DNA of 64,000 nucleotides. It comes from Symsagittifera roscoffensis (lineage: Eukaryota > Xenacoelomorpha > Acoela > Convolutidae). The notes beneath the pieces are model-generated. The model saw only the letters and a list, made by a program, of their open reading frames with translations. It did no database searches and was not told the DNA's origin. The DNA is taken from contig NC_087062.1 in assembly GCF_963678635.1 (NCBI RefSeq), positions 99,437,705-99,501,704 on the forward strand. Reading direction: 5' to 3'. The translations under genes and the position numbers were made by a program. How positions within the stretch are numbered: position 1 is the stretch's first letter; each line of letters opens with the position of its first letter. Positions 35,532 to 47,000 of the stretch are shown here, in pieces.

Positions 35532-36665
35532 TCAGTGAGTTTTTAGTACCAACCACATGTGACCTTTTTTTGCTGAATCCACGTTGACATTTAAGTGCAA
35601 AAAGGACAAATTACCGTTACTATCGATTTCTTCTATGGTGAACTGCAAGTTTGGATGCAACTTCTTGGCAGCCTCGAGAACTACCCAAAGATCGCCCTTG
35701 ACCGTTCTAACTATGTCGTCCAAATATCTTAGAAAAACACCATTCACAGTCCGATCTGCTTCCTGTTGTTTTTTGCAAGTCACGCAATACTATACTGTTT
35801 CAGCGATGTCTGCGTAATCGGCTTCCGATATGTTATCACACTCTAAGTGGTACCAATTCAAACAAGCTTCGCTTTCTACCCCTTTTGTCCGATATGTCGC
35901 CTTTTTCTGACATCTAGGGCACACTTCCTTGTTACGCTCTCTTGGTACAGTCATTTTTGGTACTTCTTTCTTTAATTTAGGTTCGTATTTTTTGATCCAC
36001 AAATTAGCCAATATTACTGCAAGGGAGTCGCCCATTGCTAAACCGTCTTTTTGTTCATACCACAAACCGTTGCATTTAAAGTGTACCTTACTCACGGCCA
36101 AATTCAGTAGTTTTTTCATAGTCTTGCTAGATGTTTCCGGAGGGTTGACTTGCTCATATAATCTCCTAAGGGCTATTCCAACCACTTCTCTGAGCGGGAC
36201 ATTAGTGTATAAACTCTTTACATCAAGGGAGATTATACTCTCGTCAGAGTCCAACTCAGTTTTCTCTAAGATCTCCCTGGCCATTTGTGTGTTCGTTTCT
36301 ATGTTTGCCCCCTCAATTTCATCAAAAAACGTTGCTAATGTTTTATTTAGGTTGTCATATGAGCTACCAGGTAAAGAAAGGACGGGACGAAGTGGTGTGC
36401 CTTGTTTGTGTACTTTTGCTAAACCATACAGCCTAGCCGGCTGCGCTCCCGTTGATCTCAACCTATTATACATCGCTTCGCTAATCTCGTCTTTCTTTTT
36501 CATGGCGAGTAATTCTTTGTTTATGTCTTTTTCAATTTTCATAATCACGCTGTCTGTCAGATTCTTCCTCTCACTTAATTGTTCTGCCTGTAATAATTCT
36601 TTCAGTTTTTTCTTATATGTATCCTTTTTCATAACACAATAACCCACCCCCTTATCAAACGGCAC
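35532..36665 (-). pseudogene. Penelope-type reverse transcriptase with zinc-finger insert, element A
   Basis: Read leftward: PFDKGVGYCVMKK, RLYGLAKVHKQGTPLRPVLS, motif A SLDVKSLYTNVPL, motif B KDGLAMGDSLAVILANLW, motif C FLRYLDDIV, then FLHLNVNVD. These are Penelope RT hallmarks. Between motifs B and C lies a PHD-like finger: CPRC, then C.NWYHLEC, then YCVTC. A TAG at 35790-35792 sits where a tryptophan would be expected before YC. One finger cysteine is serine (GVESEAC). The frame is lost near 35540 and before PFDKG. Confidence 0.85.
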
Positions 36666-37540
36666 TGCCAGAAGACCGTTATCCTCAAATATTTTCTGGC
36701 TTTTTCAACACCTTTGTCAGAGGGGGTCTGTTTCACATTCTCAGCATATATCTTTGCAGCTGCTTCAATCTCACATAATTTTTCTCCGGGTATTCTATTT
36801 AACTTCAGTTCAGAAGACAAAAAACTATCAATGTCAGCAAGGAAGTGAATTTCATTGAATTTGTCTCGTACCGGATGTTTTGGTCCAACGTTTAAGACTT
36901 CCCGCACCCAAAGCGGCAAAATCACTTTATCTAAAATTCTAACTGCCCTTTCATCCAAATTTTTAATGGTCTATCCTGTCTTTCCGAAAGTTTTTTTAAG
37001 CTTTCTTTTGTGTCGGCTCATCAGGTTATTGACACTACATCTTGCCTGCCATTTCAGATAGATAATTACCGAAGGCCACCACTTCTCATCTATACCCCTT
37101 CTCACTACCTCTCTTGCTTTCACTAGGTTACCCGATGCCTTGGCCCTATCCGCATTTGCCTGGCTTATCTCAGATCTCAAGAGTCTTAGTTGGAAGCTGT
37201 GCACCGCTTGATCCGAAAAAATGCCGTTATCAGGCACGCGAAACCGTAAAAAGTCTAGTATAATGTCGTTATCGAGAACTTTTCTCAGGAAACTGCTATT
37301 AAATTTATTGAAATGTTTTAAATAATCTACTACACGGTAGTATATTTTAATGATTCGGAAAACGGTAGTCCAAATTTTGGTTTTGTTGCTGATTACCTGA
37401 ACAAGAAGTTTTAAGTTTTCTTGGCTATCCGAGAGTTCGACTCTTCGGGTCAGCACCATGTAAATGGAGTCTTTGTTTTTGCTCCTCACCGCGTTCGAGT
37501 GAAGAGTTAATTGATAATCAGAAAATTTTTGAATGCTCAA
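36629..37540 (-). pseudogene. N-terminal region of Penelope element A
   Basis: Two frames, 37540-36971 (starts MSIQKFSDYQLTLHSN) and 36958-36629 (LDERAVRILDKVILPLW), separated by a stop. The second shifts frame just before PFDKG of the RT. In Penelope elements the region upstream of the RT is long and poorly conserved. No catalytic motif is seen. Confidence 0.7.
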
Positions 37541-37630
37541 ATCTTTGTAGTTTTCGAGATCTGACGTTTTTGTGATTTATTCGAAAATTTTTTAAAAAAC
37601 TAAATTTTTACTGTCACTTTACTGTCATTT

Positions 37631-39279
37631 TACGTAATCATGAACATCATTTTCCAGTTGATTTTTTAGTTTTTTCTTCTTTTTGGTTATAAAATTTCGA
37701 TTTGGGAACATTTTTGATTCTGAAATGTCAGTTTTTTTTTATTTAAGCCATGTTATACTTAGACTATAATTTCAGTGTTGATTCCCGGCTCCTGAATTCA
37801 TCGCGTGTCTTGATCTTCGGCCTCTCCCTCCAAATATGCAAAGCCTCTAGTGTCAGTAGCTTATGAGTATTGGCTGTTTGGTCAATAATCTCTGACTTCA
37901 GCTCAGCAGTACCGCCTACCTCCCTATTACATTCTAACAAGTGTTGTCTTACTGAGGAGTCCCCTTTGCGGTGTTCATCGACCCTAGTGGCTAAATGTCG
38001 GACTGTCTGACCGACATAGGTGGAGTTAAATCCACTACATGTAAGCTTGTATACCACTTTGGATCTCAGTTCACGAGCAAAGGAAGCTTTGAGGGATGGC
38101 AAGCATGTTTTAAATTTTCTTGTTTAATTGTTTGTGCCCCGGATATTAGCCGAACCTTTGCAGCTAACAGTTGAGACGGATTGCCTCGATATTACCTTGT
38201 AAGAAGGGGTGGTGAGAGTTTCAACCATTTATGATTTCTCGGTTCTGATGCCTTCAACTCTAAATTTTTCTTTCCCTCAATGATCGTATTAAGAGTTTGA
38301 AACACTACCCTGTCAGACCAATTTTTTGGAAATTGATTTTCAATCCATTGTTTCCGGTTTTTTTTTCCAATGCCTTTGTTTCACATTCTCAGCATATATC
38401 TTTGCAGCTGCTTCAATCTCACATAATTTTTCTCCGGGTATTCTATTTAACTTCAGTTCAGAAGACAAAAAACTATCAATGTCAGCAAGGAAGTGAATTT
38501 CATTCAATTTGTCTCGTACCGGATGTTTTGGTCCAACACTTAAGACTTCCCGCACCCAAAGCGGCAAAATTACTCTATCTAAAATTCTAACTGCCCTTTC
38601 ATCTAAATTTTTTAATGGTCTATCCTGTTTTTCCGAAAGTTTTTTCAAGCTTTCTTTTGTGTCGGCTCATCAGGTTATTGACACTTCACCTTGCCTGCCA
38701 TTTCAGATAGATAATTACCGAAGGCCACCACTTCTCATCTATACCCCTTCTCACTACCTCTCTTGCTTTTACTAGGTTACCCGATGCCTTGGCCCTATCC
38801 GCATTTGCCTGGCTTATCTCAGATCTCAAGAGTCTTAGTTGGAAGCTGTGCACCGCTTGATCCGAAAAAATGCCGTTATCAGGCACGCGAAACCGTAAAA
38901 AGTCTAGTATAATGTCGTTATCGAGAACTTTTCTCAGGAAACTGCTATTAAATTTATTGAAATGTTTTAAATAATCTACTACACGGTAGTATATTTTAAT
39001 GATTCGGAAAACGGTAGTCCAAATTTTGGTTTTGTTGCTGATTACCTGAACAAGAAGTTTTAAGTTTTCTTGGCTATCCGAGAGTTCGACTCTTCGGGTC
39101 AGCACCATGTAAATGGAGTCTTTGTTTTTGCTCCTCACCGCGTTCGAGTGAAGAGTTAATTGATAATCAGAAAATTTTTGAATGCTCAAATCTTTGTAGT
39201 TTTCGAGATCTGACGTTTTTGTGATTTATTCGAAAATTTTTTAAAAAACTAAATTTTTACTGTCACTTTACTGTCATTT
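37631..39279 (-). mobile_element. Penelope-like element B, RT deleted
   Basis: Same ends as A but about 1.3 kb shorter. Sequence at about 38370 joins directly to sequence that in A lies at about 36738, removing the entire RT core and zinc finger. Kept are the GIY-YIG frame 38102-37764 (CSGF variant) and N-terminal frames 39189-38686 and 38648-38340, the latter reading across the deletion. Confidence 0.85.
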
Positions 39280-40931
39280 TACGTAATCATGAACATCATT
39301 TTCCAGTAGATTTTTTAGTTTTTTCTTCTTTTTGGTTATAAAATTTCGATTTGGGAACATTTTTGATTCTGAAATGTCAGTTTTTTTTTATTTAAGCCAT
39401 GTTATACTTAGACTATAATTTCAGTGTTGATTCCCGGCTCCTGAATTCATCGCGTGTCTTGATCTTCGGCCTCTCCCTCCAAATATGCAAAGCCTCTAGT
39501 GTCAGTAGCTTATGAGTATTGGCTGTTTGGTCAATAATCTCTGACTTCAGCTCAGCAGTACCGCCTACCTCCTTATTACATTCTAACAAGTGTTGTCTTA
39601 CTGAGGAGTCCCCTTTGCGGTGTTCATCGACCCTAGTGGCTAAATGTCGGACTGTCTGACCGACATAGGTGGAGTTACATCCACTACATGTAAGCTTGTA
39701 TACCACTTTGGATCTCAGTTCACGAGCAAAGGAAGTTTTGAGGGATGGCAAGCATGTTTTCAATTTTCTTGTTTAATTGTTTGTGCCCCGGATATTAGCC
39801 GAACCTTTGCAGCTAACAGTTGAGACGGATTGCCTCGATATTACCTTGTAAGAAGGGGTGGTGAGAGTTTCAACCATTTATGATTTCTCGGTTCTGATGC
39901 CTTCAACTCTAAATTTTTCTTTCCCTCAATGATCTTATTAAGAGTTTGAAACACTACCCTGTCAGACCAATTTTTTGGAAATTGATTTTCAATCCATTGT
40001 TTCTGGTTTTTTTTCCAATGCCTTTGTTTCACATTCTCAGCATATATCTTTGCAGCTGCTTCAATCTCACATAATTTTTCTCCGGGTATTCTATTTAACT
40101 TCAGTTCAGAAGACAAAAAACTATCAATGTCAGCAAGGAAGTGAATTTCATTCAATTTGTCTCGTACCGGATGTTTTGGTCCAACACTTAAGACTTCCCG
40201 CACCCAAAGCGGCAAAATCACTTTATCTAAAATTCTAACTGCCCTTTCATCCAAGTTTTTAATGGTCTATCCTCTCTTTCCGAAAGTTTTTTCAAGCTTT
40301 CTTTTGTGTCGGCTCATCAGGTTGTTGACACTACACCTTGCCTGCCATTTCAGATAGATAATTACCGAAGGCCACCACTTCTCATCTATACCCCTTCTCA
40401 CTACCTCTCTTGCTTTTACTAGGTTACCCGATGCCTTGGCCCTATCCGCATTTGCCTGGCTTATCTCAGATCTCAAGAGTCTTAGTTGGAAGCTGTGCAC
40501 CGCTTGATCCGAAAAAATACCGTTATCAGGCACGCGAAACCGTAAAAAGTCTAGTATAATGTCGTTATCGAGAACTTTTCTCAGAAATTTGATTCTCAGG
40601 AAACTGCTATTAAATTTATTGAAATGTTTCAAATAATCTACTACACGGTAGTATATTTTAATCATTCGGAAAACGGTAGTCCAAATTTTGTTTTGTTGCT
40701 GATTACCTGAACAAGAAGTTTTAAGTTTTCTTGGCTATCCGAGAGTTCGACTCTACGGGTCAGCACCATGTAAATGGAGTCTTTGTTTTTGCTCCTCCCC
40801 GCGTTCGAGTGAAGAGTTAATTGATAATCAGAAAATTTTTGAATGCTCAAATCTTTGTAGTTTTCGAGATCTGACGTTTTTGTGATTTATTCGAAAATTT
40901 TTTAAAAAACTAAATTTTTACTGTCATTTTA
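39280..40931 (-). mobile_element. Penelope-like element C, RT deleted
   Basis: Carries the same deletion as B. Its frame 40254-39841 reads through the deletion join (AENVKQ to RHWKK), so an RT-less product is encoded until a frameshift before the nuclease. The GIY-YIG frame 39763-39413 keeps CSGC, the likely original state. A 12-bp insertion near 40590 and a frameshift near 40663 break the N-terminal part. Confidence 0.85.
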
Positions 40932-41696
40932 CTCAGGAGTTCCAAGGTGCAAATCTTGCCTTCAAGTGCCACTGCTCAAATGCTCTTAGTTTCTTAGATG
41001 TGACGATGGTTATCCCGTCTTTAATAATTTTTTCAAAGAACTTAGAAATCAAAAAGTTTGAGATTTATATAGTGAGGCTCTGTCAGGGTAATTCAGGGGC
41101 TGCAAATCTTTGCTCCAAATATGACTGCTCAAATCACTACTTTTCGCGGTGGACGGTTTGTGTGATTTTTTCGAATAGTTTTCTGATTAAGTAAATTTAA
41201 AAAATTTTCAAAATTTGGTTTCCTAACCCGGTAATTGGGGTCTATCAGAGTAGTCTCTCGGTTGCCAATCTTGATTCCAAATATGACTGCTCAAACTTTT
41301 GCAGTTTTCGAGATATGACGTTTTTTTGGTTTTTTCACATTTTTTTTCAGAAAATTTACATCTAAAAATCCGAACGCTGTAGTTAGGTACTGTGAGAGTA
41401 CTCTCAGGAGTTGCAAATCATGAGTCTAAATGCGATTTTTCAATTGCTTTTAGTTTCCGAGATGTGACGTTTTTCATGTCATAAAAAAATTTTCAAAGAA
41501 CTTAGATATAAAAAACTTCCCACAAAATTTTATGGTTTTCAAAGTTTGGTTTAAAAAAATCGAATAGAAAACTTTAAAAAATTGAAATGACCAACCCTGT
41601 AATTGGGATTGTCAGAGTTCACTCAAATGATGCAGATTTTATTTCCTTTATGCTGTTTTTATAACTTGTCGAAAATTCAAAACACCGGAGGTGCGT
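40932..41696 (+). repeat. Degenerate tandem repeat, about 150-190 bp per unit
   Basis: Four or five diverged units with the landmarks tgcaaatctt...tgactgctcaaa...gttttcgagatatgacgttttt. They are visible at about 40945-41000, 41095-41170, 41260-41330, 41405-41475 and 41620. The same landmark (gaatgctcaaatctttgtagttttcgagat...) forms the right end of each Penelope unit (for example 40850-40900), so this repeat and the Penelope 5' end are related. Confidence 0.6.
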
Positions 41697-41910
41697 TACA
41701 CGGTAGTATATTTTAATCATTCGAAAAACGGTAGTCCAAATTTTGTTTTATTTCTGATTACCTTAACAAGAAGTTTTAAGTTTTCTTGGCTATCCGAGAA
41801 TTCGACTCTATAGGTAAGCACCGCCATTTTAATGTAGTCTTTGTTTTTGCTCCTCACCGCGTTTGAGTGAAGAGTTAAATGATAATCAGAAAAGTTTTGA
41901 TTCTGAGATT
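41697..41910 (-). mobile_element. Fragment of a fourth Penelope-like element
   Basis: Matches the N-terminal region of elements A-C (minus-strand FSDYHLTLHSNAVRSKNKDY, then FSDSQENLKLLVKVI) and begins at the acggtagtatatttt landmark. Nothing else of the element remains. Confidence 0.75.
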
Positions 41911-42307
41911 TTTTTGGATTTTGCGATTCAAATAGAGCTTGTGATTCAAATTGAATTTGAATCACGATAAAAAGAGATTTTAGCGTAATATGAGGTTTTT
42001 TAAGAAATTGGAAGAAGGTCATGTGTATAGACATCACCTCCTTCGAAGTTTTTTGCGGCCCCTCATATTGTGCGACAAATCTACTTTTCACCATTAGTCG
42101 GCCCTTTCCCATAATGCTCTGCTTTAACAATTATGATAGGGAAGCGCTTTATTTTGCTGGCTGGGTATAACGGGAAAGTGCACTTTGTTCCTACCATCTT
42201 CGTGGGTAGTCGGATCAATTATTACTGAGGCGTCAGCAACATAGTCAGGTTTTTTGAAATCCATGAATGGAAATTACGGTAAATAGTCTTACGTTTTCTT
42301 CTAGGTA
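41911..42307. other. Upstream region of the PAXX-like gene
   Basis: No coding feature. A polypyrimidine tract followed by tttcttctag (to 42304) lies 3 bp before the PAXX-like ATG. It has the form of a 3' splice site, so the transcript may carry an upstream 5' UTR exon or a trans-spliced leader. Confidence 0.4.
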
Positions 42308-42847
42308 ATGGCTGATGTTCATGCCATTTTGCAGGGTACAGAGGTCTTTTTCCGGCTCGACACCGACTCGGAAGACCACTGTCTCTCAATTTGTGTGAAT
42401 AGTGTTTCGAATGAAGCATTAATCAGTGATGGTTTATATATTTGGAGATTCTGCAAATTAAATAGCCCTGGCGTTAGACAACGTCTTTTAGCGTCACTTC
42501 GGCAAAATTCTTTGAAAGTGATTGGCTGGGCAGATTATTCGCACACCATTTCAGCAACGTCGCCGACTCTTTTGTCCCCAATTTTATTCGATATGTTGAA
42601 AGGCGAGGAGGCGCAGACCTGCTTGCAGCGTTTTTTCAGTAAATTAGTTCAACACTTCTCCATCGCCTCAGAAGAACTTAGAAGGTTGAATAAGTTCTCT
42701 GCTGTTGAGTCACAGGAGCCGCCATCGCAGATTTCTGAAGCGGCTATGAAAAAAATTAGCGCCAAGAAACCAGGAATGAGTGCGGTCAACCCAAGTGTCA
42801 AAAAGCGCAAACAAGCTGTTGGGCTTCATTATGACGAGTCAGATTGA
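42308..42847 (+). CDS. PAXX: PAXX-like DNA end-joining factor
   Basis: A 179-residue single-exon frame. The C-terminal residues 156-179 read G.S.VNP..KKRK...GL.YDES, close to the Ku-binding tail of vertebrate PAXX (G.S.INP..K.KK...GV.FDE). The middle fits the family too: a short beta-rich head (residues about 20-60), then ILFDMLKG and a helical stretch with LQRFFSKLV...EELRRL like the PAXX stalk. PAXX is a nuclear scaffold that binds Ku at double-strand breaks in non-homologous end joining. Human PAXX is 204 residues, so size fits. The ATG is chosen because an in-frame TAG lies two codons upstream. Homology is by recall of the family; the tail is the strongest evidence. Confidence 0.75.
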   Translation: MADVHAILQGTEVFFRLDTDSEDHCLSICVNSVSNEALISDGLYIWRFCKLNSPGVRQRLLASLRQNSLKVIGWADYSHTISATSPTLLSPILFDMLKGEEAQTCLQRFFSKLVQHFSIASEELRRLNKFSAVESQEPPSQISEAAMKKISAKKPGMSAVNPSVKKRKQAVGLHYDESD

Positions 42848-43876
42848 TAATTTCTGCGCTAGCAGCATCCACAGTTATCTATAAATATGCCTTCGTATAA
42901 CTTTTTAAAAAGTTTCCATGGCTACATTTGACAAAAATTTGACGAAAATAGCCTTTTAGGACCTGATTGCAAATATTAGCGCGTGAATATTTACAATCTG
43001 AATACTTTTTACTTCACTTAATTCTAAAAGTTCAAATGCTGAGATTTTTATTACAAACTATATGAGACATGCAATGACCCGTTGCGGCGCGTTCTTTGTT
43101 TCCGTGACCTCTGTAGTTTATCGTAAAACACGTTAAGAATGTACATATGTAAAATTTAGATGCGTCATTTGTCTGTTATTAACTTACTTTGTTCAATGAA
43201 TTTAAAACAATTCATCACCTAATCTCAGTATACTTGACAGATCGATCGAGACAAGATATTTTGATATTTTTTTCAGCATAGTTATCTTTGTTCCATTGAT
43301 ATTTTATTTTCTTTTTGTTCCGACTTTCGATACGAAAGTTACGGAAAATTTGTATTCGGTTGGGTTTTTTTCTTCAGACAAATTTCGACTTTTTAACTAG
43401 CCATTTTTGACGAAATTTTTTAAATATCATTCGAAAGCTATTGTTGTCCTGAGCTTGAATTTGAAAAGATATTTTACCTGTGATTGTTTTCCATAAAGTT
43501 ATGGGGGTTTAAAATATGGGACAATTAACGCGCGATAAATTTCGCGCTATTAACGCGTAAGCGAGATTTAATCCGTCTTAGAAATCGTTCCAAATTGGTT
43601 CAAGGATGCTTTTATGCCATAATCGATTTTTTAATAGGCGCAAAATTTATCACTTTGTACTTAATATGACGTGTGGGGGATGTTTTTACATAAAATCTCA
43701 AATTTTTTCAAAACTTTTTTTTTCTATTACATTGAAATTTTTTATGTTATTAATGCTCCATATACCTTAAAAGGCAGTCAGAACATTCAGGGATTTGCCC
43801 TGATACGAGCAGTCTTGTTTCGTTTTCTAATTTACTATTTCTAAAACTAATTTGTAATGTTTTTTATACTTCTAGA
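42848..43876. other. Intergenic region between PAXX-like gene and CRTC
   Basis: No gene. Near 43530-43560 is a GC-rich inverted motif (gcgcgataaatttcgcgc) flanked by attaacgcg direct repeats, in otherwise AT-rich DNA. It should hold the CRTC promoter, but no TATA box or other element can be assigned with confidence. Confidence 0.4.
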
Positions 43877-43952
43877 TTACATGGAGTGAAATGATACGGT
43901 TTAAACATGGAGTGGAGCAAAAGGTGAAGTTGGTGTGTTAGTAATTAGAAGC
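43877..43952 (+). promoter_or_regulatory. Likely CRTC 5' leader with upstream ATGs
   Basis: A pyrimidine tract ending tacttctag (to 43876) looks like a 3' splice site. Between it and the CRTC start are three upstream ATGs: 43882 (2 codons), 43892 (16 codons, ending TAG at 43940-43942) and 43908 (6 codons). They could reduce translation of the main frame if this stretch is in the mRNA. Confidence 0.35.
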
Positions 43953-44087
43953 ATGAGTTCGAGTAACCCGAGGAAGTTTTCGGAGAAGATCGCCCTTCAG
44001 AACCAGAAGGCGCAAGAAGACCTGGACAGATACAATGGAATCCTGGAAGAGATTCGAAAAGCCAAAAACTCCTCCCTTCGAGATGTT
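43953..44087 (+). CDS. CRTC: CRTC exon 1: CREB-binding helix
   Basis: 45 codons from ATG to GATGTT, then donor gtaagt. Reads MSSSNPRKFSEKIALQNQK followed by a charged helix (EDLDRYNGILEEIRKAK). Ends in phase 0. Confidence 0.9.
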
Positions 44088-47000
44088 GTAAGTTGAAAGT
44101 TTGCTGATTGAAACTAAATAAGGCTTCATTTCAAGGGCCCAATTTGAAGCATTGAGTATTAAGGCAATGCTTCCAAGTATAAAGTCAACGCAACTAACGT
44201 CGACGCTTGCTTACAATATTATCGGATTTTAGTTTTGACCTTTTCTGTGCTGCTTTGTAACTAGTGAAAGCCGCTGAGTTTAGCTATGTTACCAGAGTTG
44301 CCGAATGGTGTGAAAGTCTGTTTGAGCAGATAAATTATAGTTTCCTAGAACTTGAGTAGGAAGTTTTCAGAAATTTGATTCACTACCGTTTTACTAGCGA
44401 AACGACTGTTAAAAGTTCGGAAAAAGCTTTTGCATTTTTACCTTCTGCATTTACTTGTGCCGAGGAAGCTTTCAAATTTCCTTTCTAGTTCCATAGCTAA
44501 AACTATTTCATAGCTCAATTGATGGCTTTTTGCGTTACTCGCTTAAAGTTAGACTAACAAGCAAAATATTTCGATTCAATTTTTCTCGACTTCGCGTCTA
44601 TCTTTTTTTAAGCGTCTATCGACTCACAACACAAGGGGTTTTGTTCTGATAAATTCAATCCGTTCAGGTGATGGTTTGTGATACCTTGTTTCTTAATTTG
44701 TTTGTGAATAATTTTTTTCGCTTGAAAATTTTATCAAATGATTTCAGTTTATTGATTTTACGGTTTTGTGGCCTAATTTTTGTTATTTTCAATGTAAAAG
44801 AATTGTTTACAAAGTGCATTAAAATTATAGCTCCGTGTTTTTCATGACAACTTTTTTTCGGTTCTATGGGTATTCGCCCAATTTTTGTCAGCTCACTTGC
44901 CGCTCGATAATTGTTATCTATTTTTCATTCAACTCCATTGATTGTGTTTTCCGCAAATAAAACATCCATTCCGGACAATATTTGAAAGTTTTTCGTTCTG
45001 GTTTTTCAAAATTGTTTCAATTTTTTTTGAAGGCTTTTGTTTTCAATTTGTCTTTTCTTTTACTTTTAATCATAGTCATTTAGTTTTGTATCGCTTCGCT
45101 TCTGTATGAAAAAATGTGATTAGCAAGCGTCATGAAATCGGAAAAAAGATGTATTCCTAGTAATTAACTCAGGGTGGCCACAGCAGTTCGGTAAATGCCA
45201 AATTATTGCGAAGCGTAATCTATCAGTGGCAAATAAGTAGCAGCACATCAATATCAGTGCTGAAAAAATTTCACCGCAACTGAATAAAAAATCCCGAACC
45301 AAGTTTTTCTGAAAACATACAGTTTCTTATAGCAAAATTTTCTAATATATCTTTTTTCGAAACTGCACCTGTTTTCTTTTATGCTGTAATCATTCACGCT
45401 TGAATTTGATTTCAATTTTTGAGACACCTTGGCGACCCTGTAACTTGTCTCATAAAATCACGGAATCACTTTCTCAAATGCATACTTTTTCCCAGTATGT
45501 TTTGAGTCTCAGTATTTTAAAATAGATAAAATAGGTATTTTTAAATAGGTAAAATTAAATAAATTTTACCTTTCTATTCAAAATGGTTTTTAAATATAAA
45601 GTGCAAACTTACAGCTAGTTTTTTTTTGCTCTTTTTTAAGCTTAAAAGGTTTCGGCTTATGCTGTTTCGGCTTAATGTATAAATGTCTCAAAATAACACA
45701 TCATCTTTTTTGAGTTTTTGAAAATAATTTTTAATTCAATTTTGTCAATCCTAGTTGAATTGATTTCGTTTTCAGGTTTCTTCTTATGTTCCAAGATTCT
45801 CTATACCTTCTGTTACTTTTTTGAATCCTCTCGCTTTGTTTTTGTGACAAAATTTTTGTGCCAAAAATTTCATGAAGTGAAATTCGGTTCTAGACACGTT
45901 AAGCGAATAGCAAGTTTGCTGTTGTTTTTGGCCTTTCATTAAAAAATCAGAAAAACGGATTTATGTTTTTTCATTGTTTCATCAGAAGTCTACTGAGTAG
46001 TTTAAAGCGTTGCTGCCTAGTTTGTTTCAATTTGAAGTTTTCGCTTATTTAAATTATTTTGAAGGGTTTCAATGATTTTTTAATTGAAAAACACGCGATA
46101 CGATTCAATTTTTTTCTTTTTAAAAACTTTCTGCATCACAAATGGTGCGAATCTACTTTTCGCCTCTGTGTTAAATGAACAACTAGTGTCGATTTGCTGA
46201 GGCTAGCAAAGGGTCATTTGGATCTTAATGTTTAGAATTCGGCCACCACAAGAGATTCGAATGCCTTCGACGACGAGCAACTCTCTTCTCCTCAAGCGCA
46301 ATGCGCGGGCTCGTCGTTCAAGTTGCAGGCGACTACCGGAAACAGCATCAACAACAACAACTCGAGTACTGGAAGCATGTCCGGACTAGTATCAGTGTCT
46401 GGACACACAGTTGTTAGTCCGGCCAGCAGCGGTGGAAGCAGCAACGGTGGAGGATGTGGAAGCAAGCAGCATAACAAATTTCTGTCCCCAGCATACCCGA
46501 ATCAGTCAACGGCGACCGGTAGTGGTAGAGCAGGCTCACTGCCAAACGTGACAGCCCTTTTCAGGAACCAAAACCGTCACATCGATCTCCAGGTTTGCAC
46601 AACATATCTTCATTGTTCTGCAAACAGTTAAAGCATAACTGTCTTTTTTTGTTAGGTTTGTTGTTCGCCAGGAGATAATAACCTCAAAGAGAGATGGATG
46701 AGTTTTTTTTTATTTCATTACCGTTGCGAAACAAAGTGTATTAGTAAGAACTTTCTTTTTTTCAACCTAAGTCGCAAATAAAAGTGCTACTTTTAGTGGC
46801 ACTTTTGAATTGGTAGGCTGCTGTAGCAGTAAAAAATCATATGCGTTTTGACATTTGATTAGTTAAAAATTAACACAGTTGATGCATATTTAATTCATCA
46901 AATGAAACGAAAAAAGTTATTCGTTTCAAACAGCAGTACGATGATAAAAAGCCCGATTTCGGAAATGTTTCAGCTCAATGTATCTCGCCATTTTTTTGAA

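Larger units (their letters stand above)
34672..37630 (-). mobile_element. Penelope-like element A, with RT
   Basis: First of three head-to-tail copies (A, B, C) on the minus strand. Each unit starts, in plus coordinates, with tacgtaatcatgaacatc and ends with actgtcattt. Head-to-tail arrangement is typical of Penelope-like elements. Copy A alone holds the RT region. All of its coding parts carry frameshifts or stops. Confidence 0.85.

Noticed and set aside
35929-36642. 237-codon open frame on the + strand
   Set aside because: It lies exactly opposite the Penelope RT and its composition is the mirror of that coding sequence. No family resemblance.
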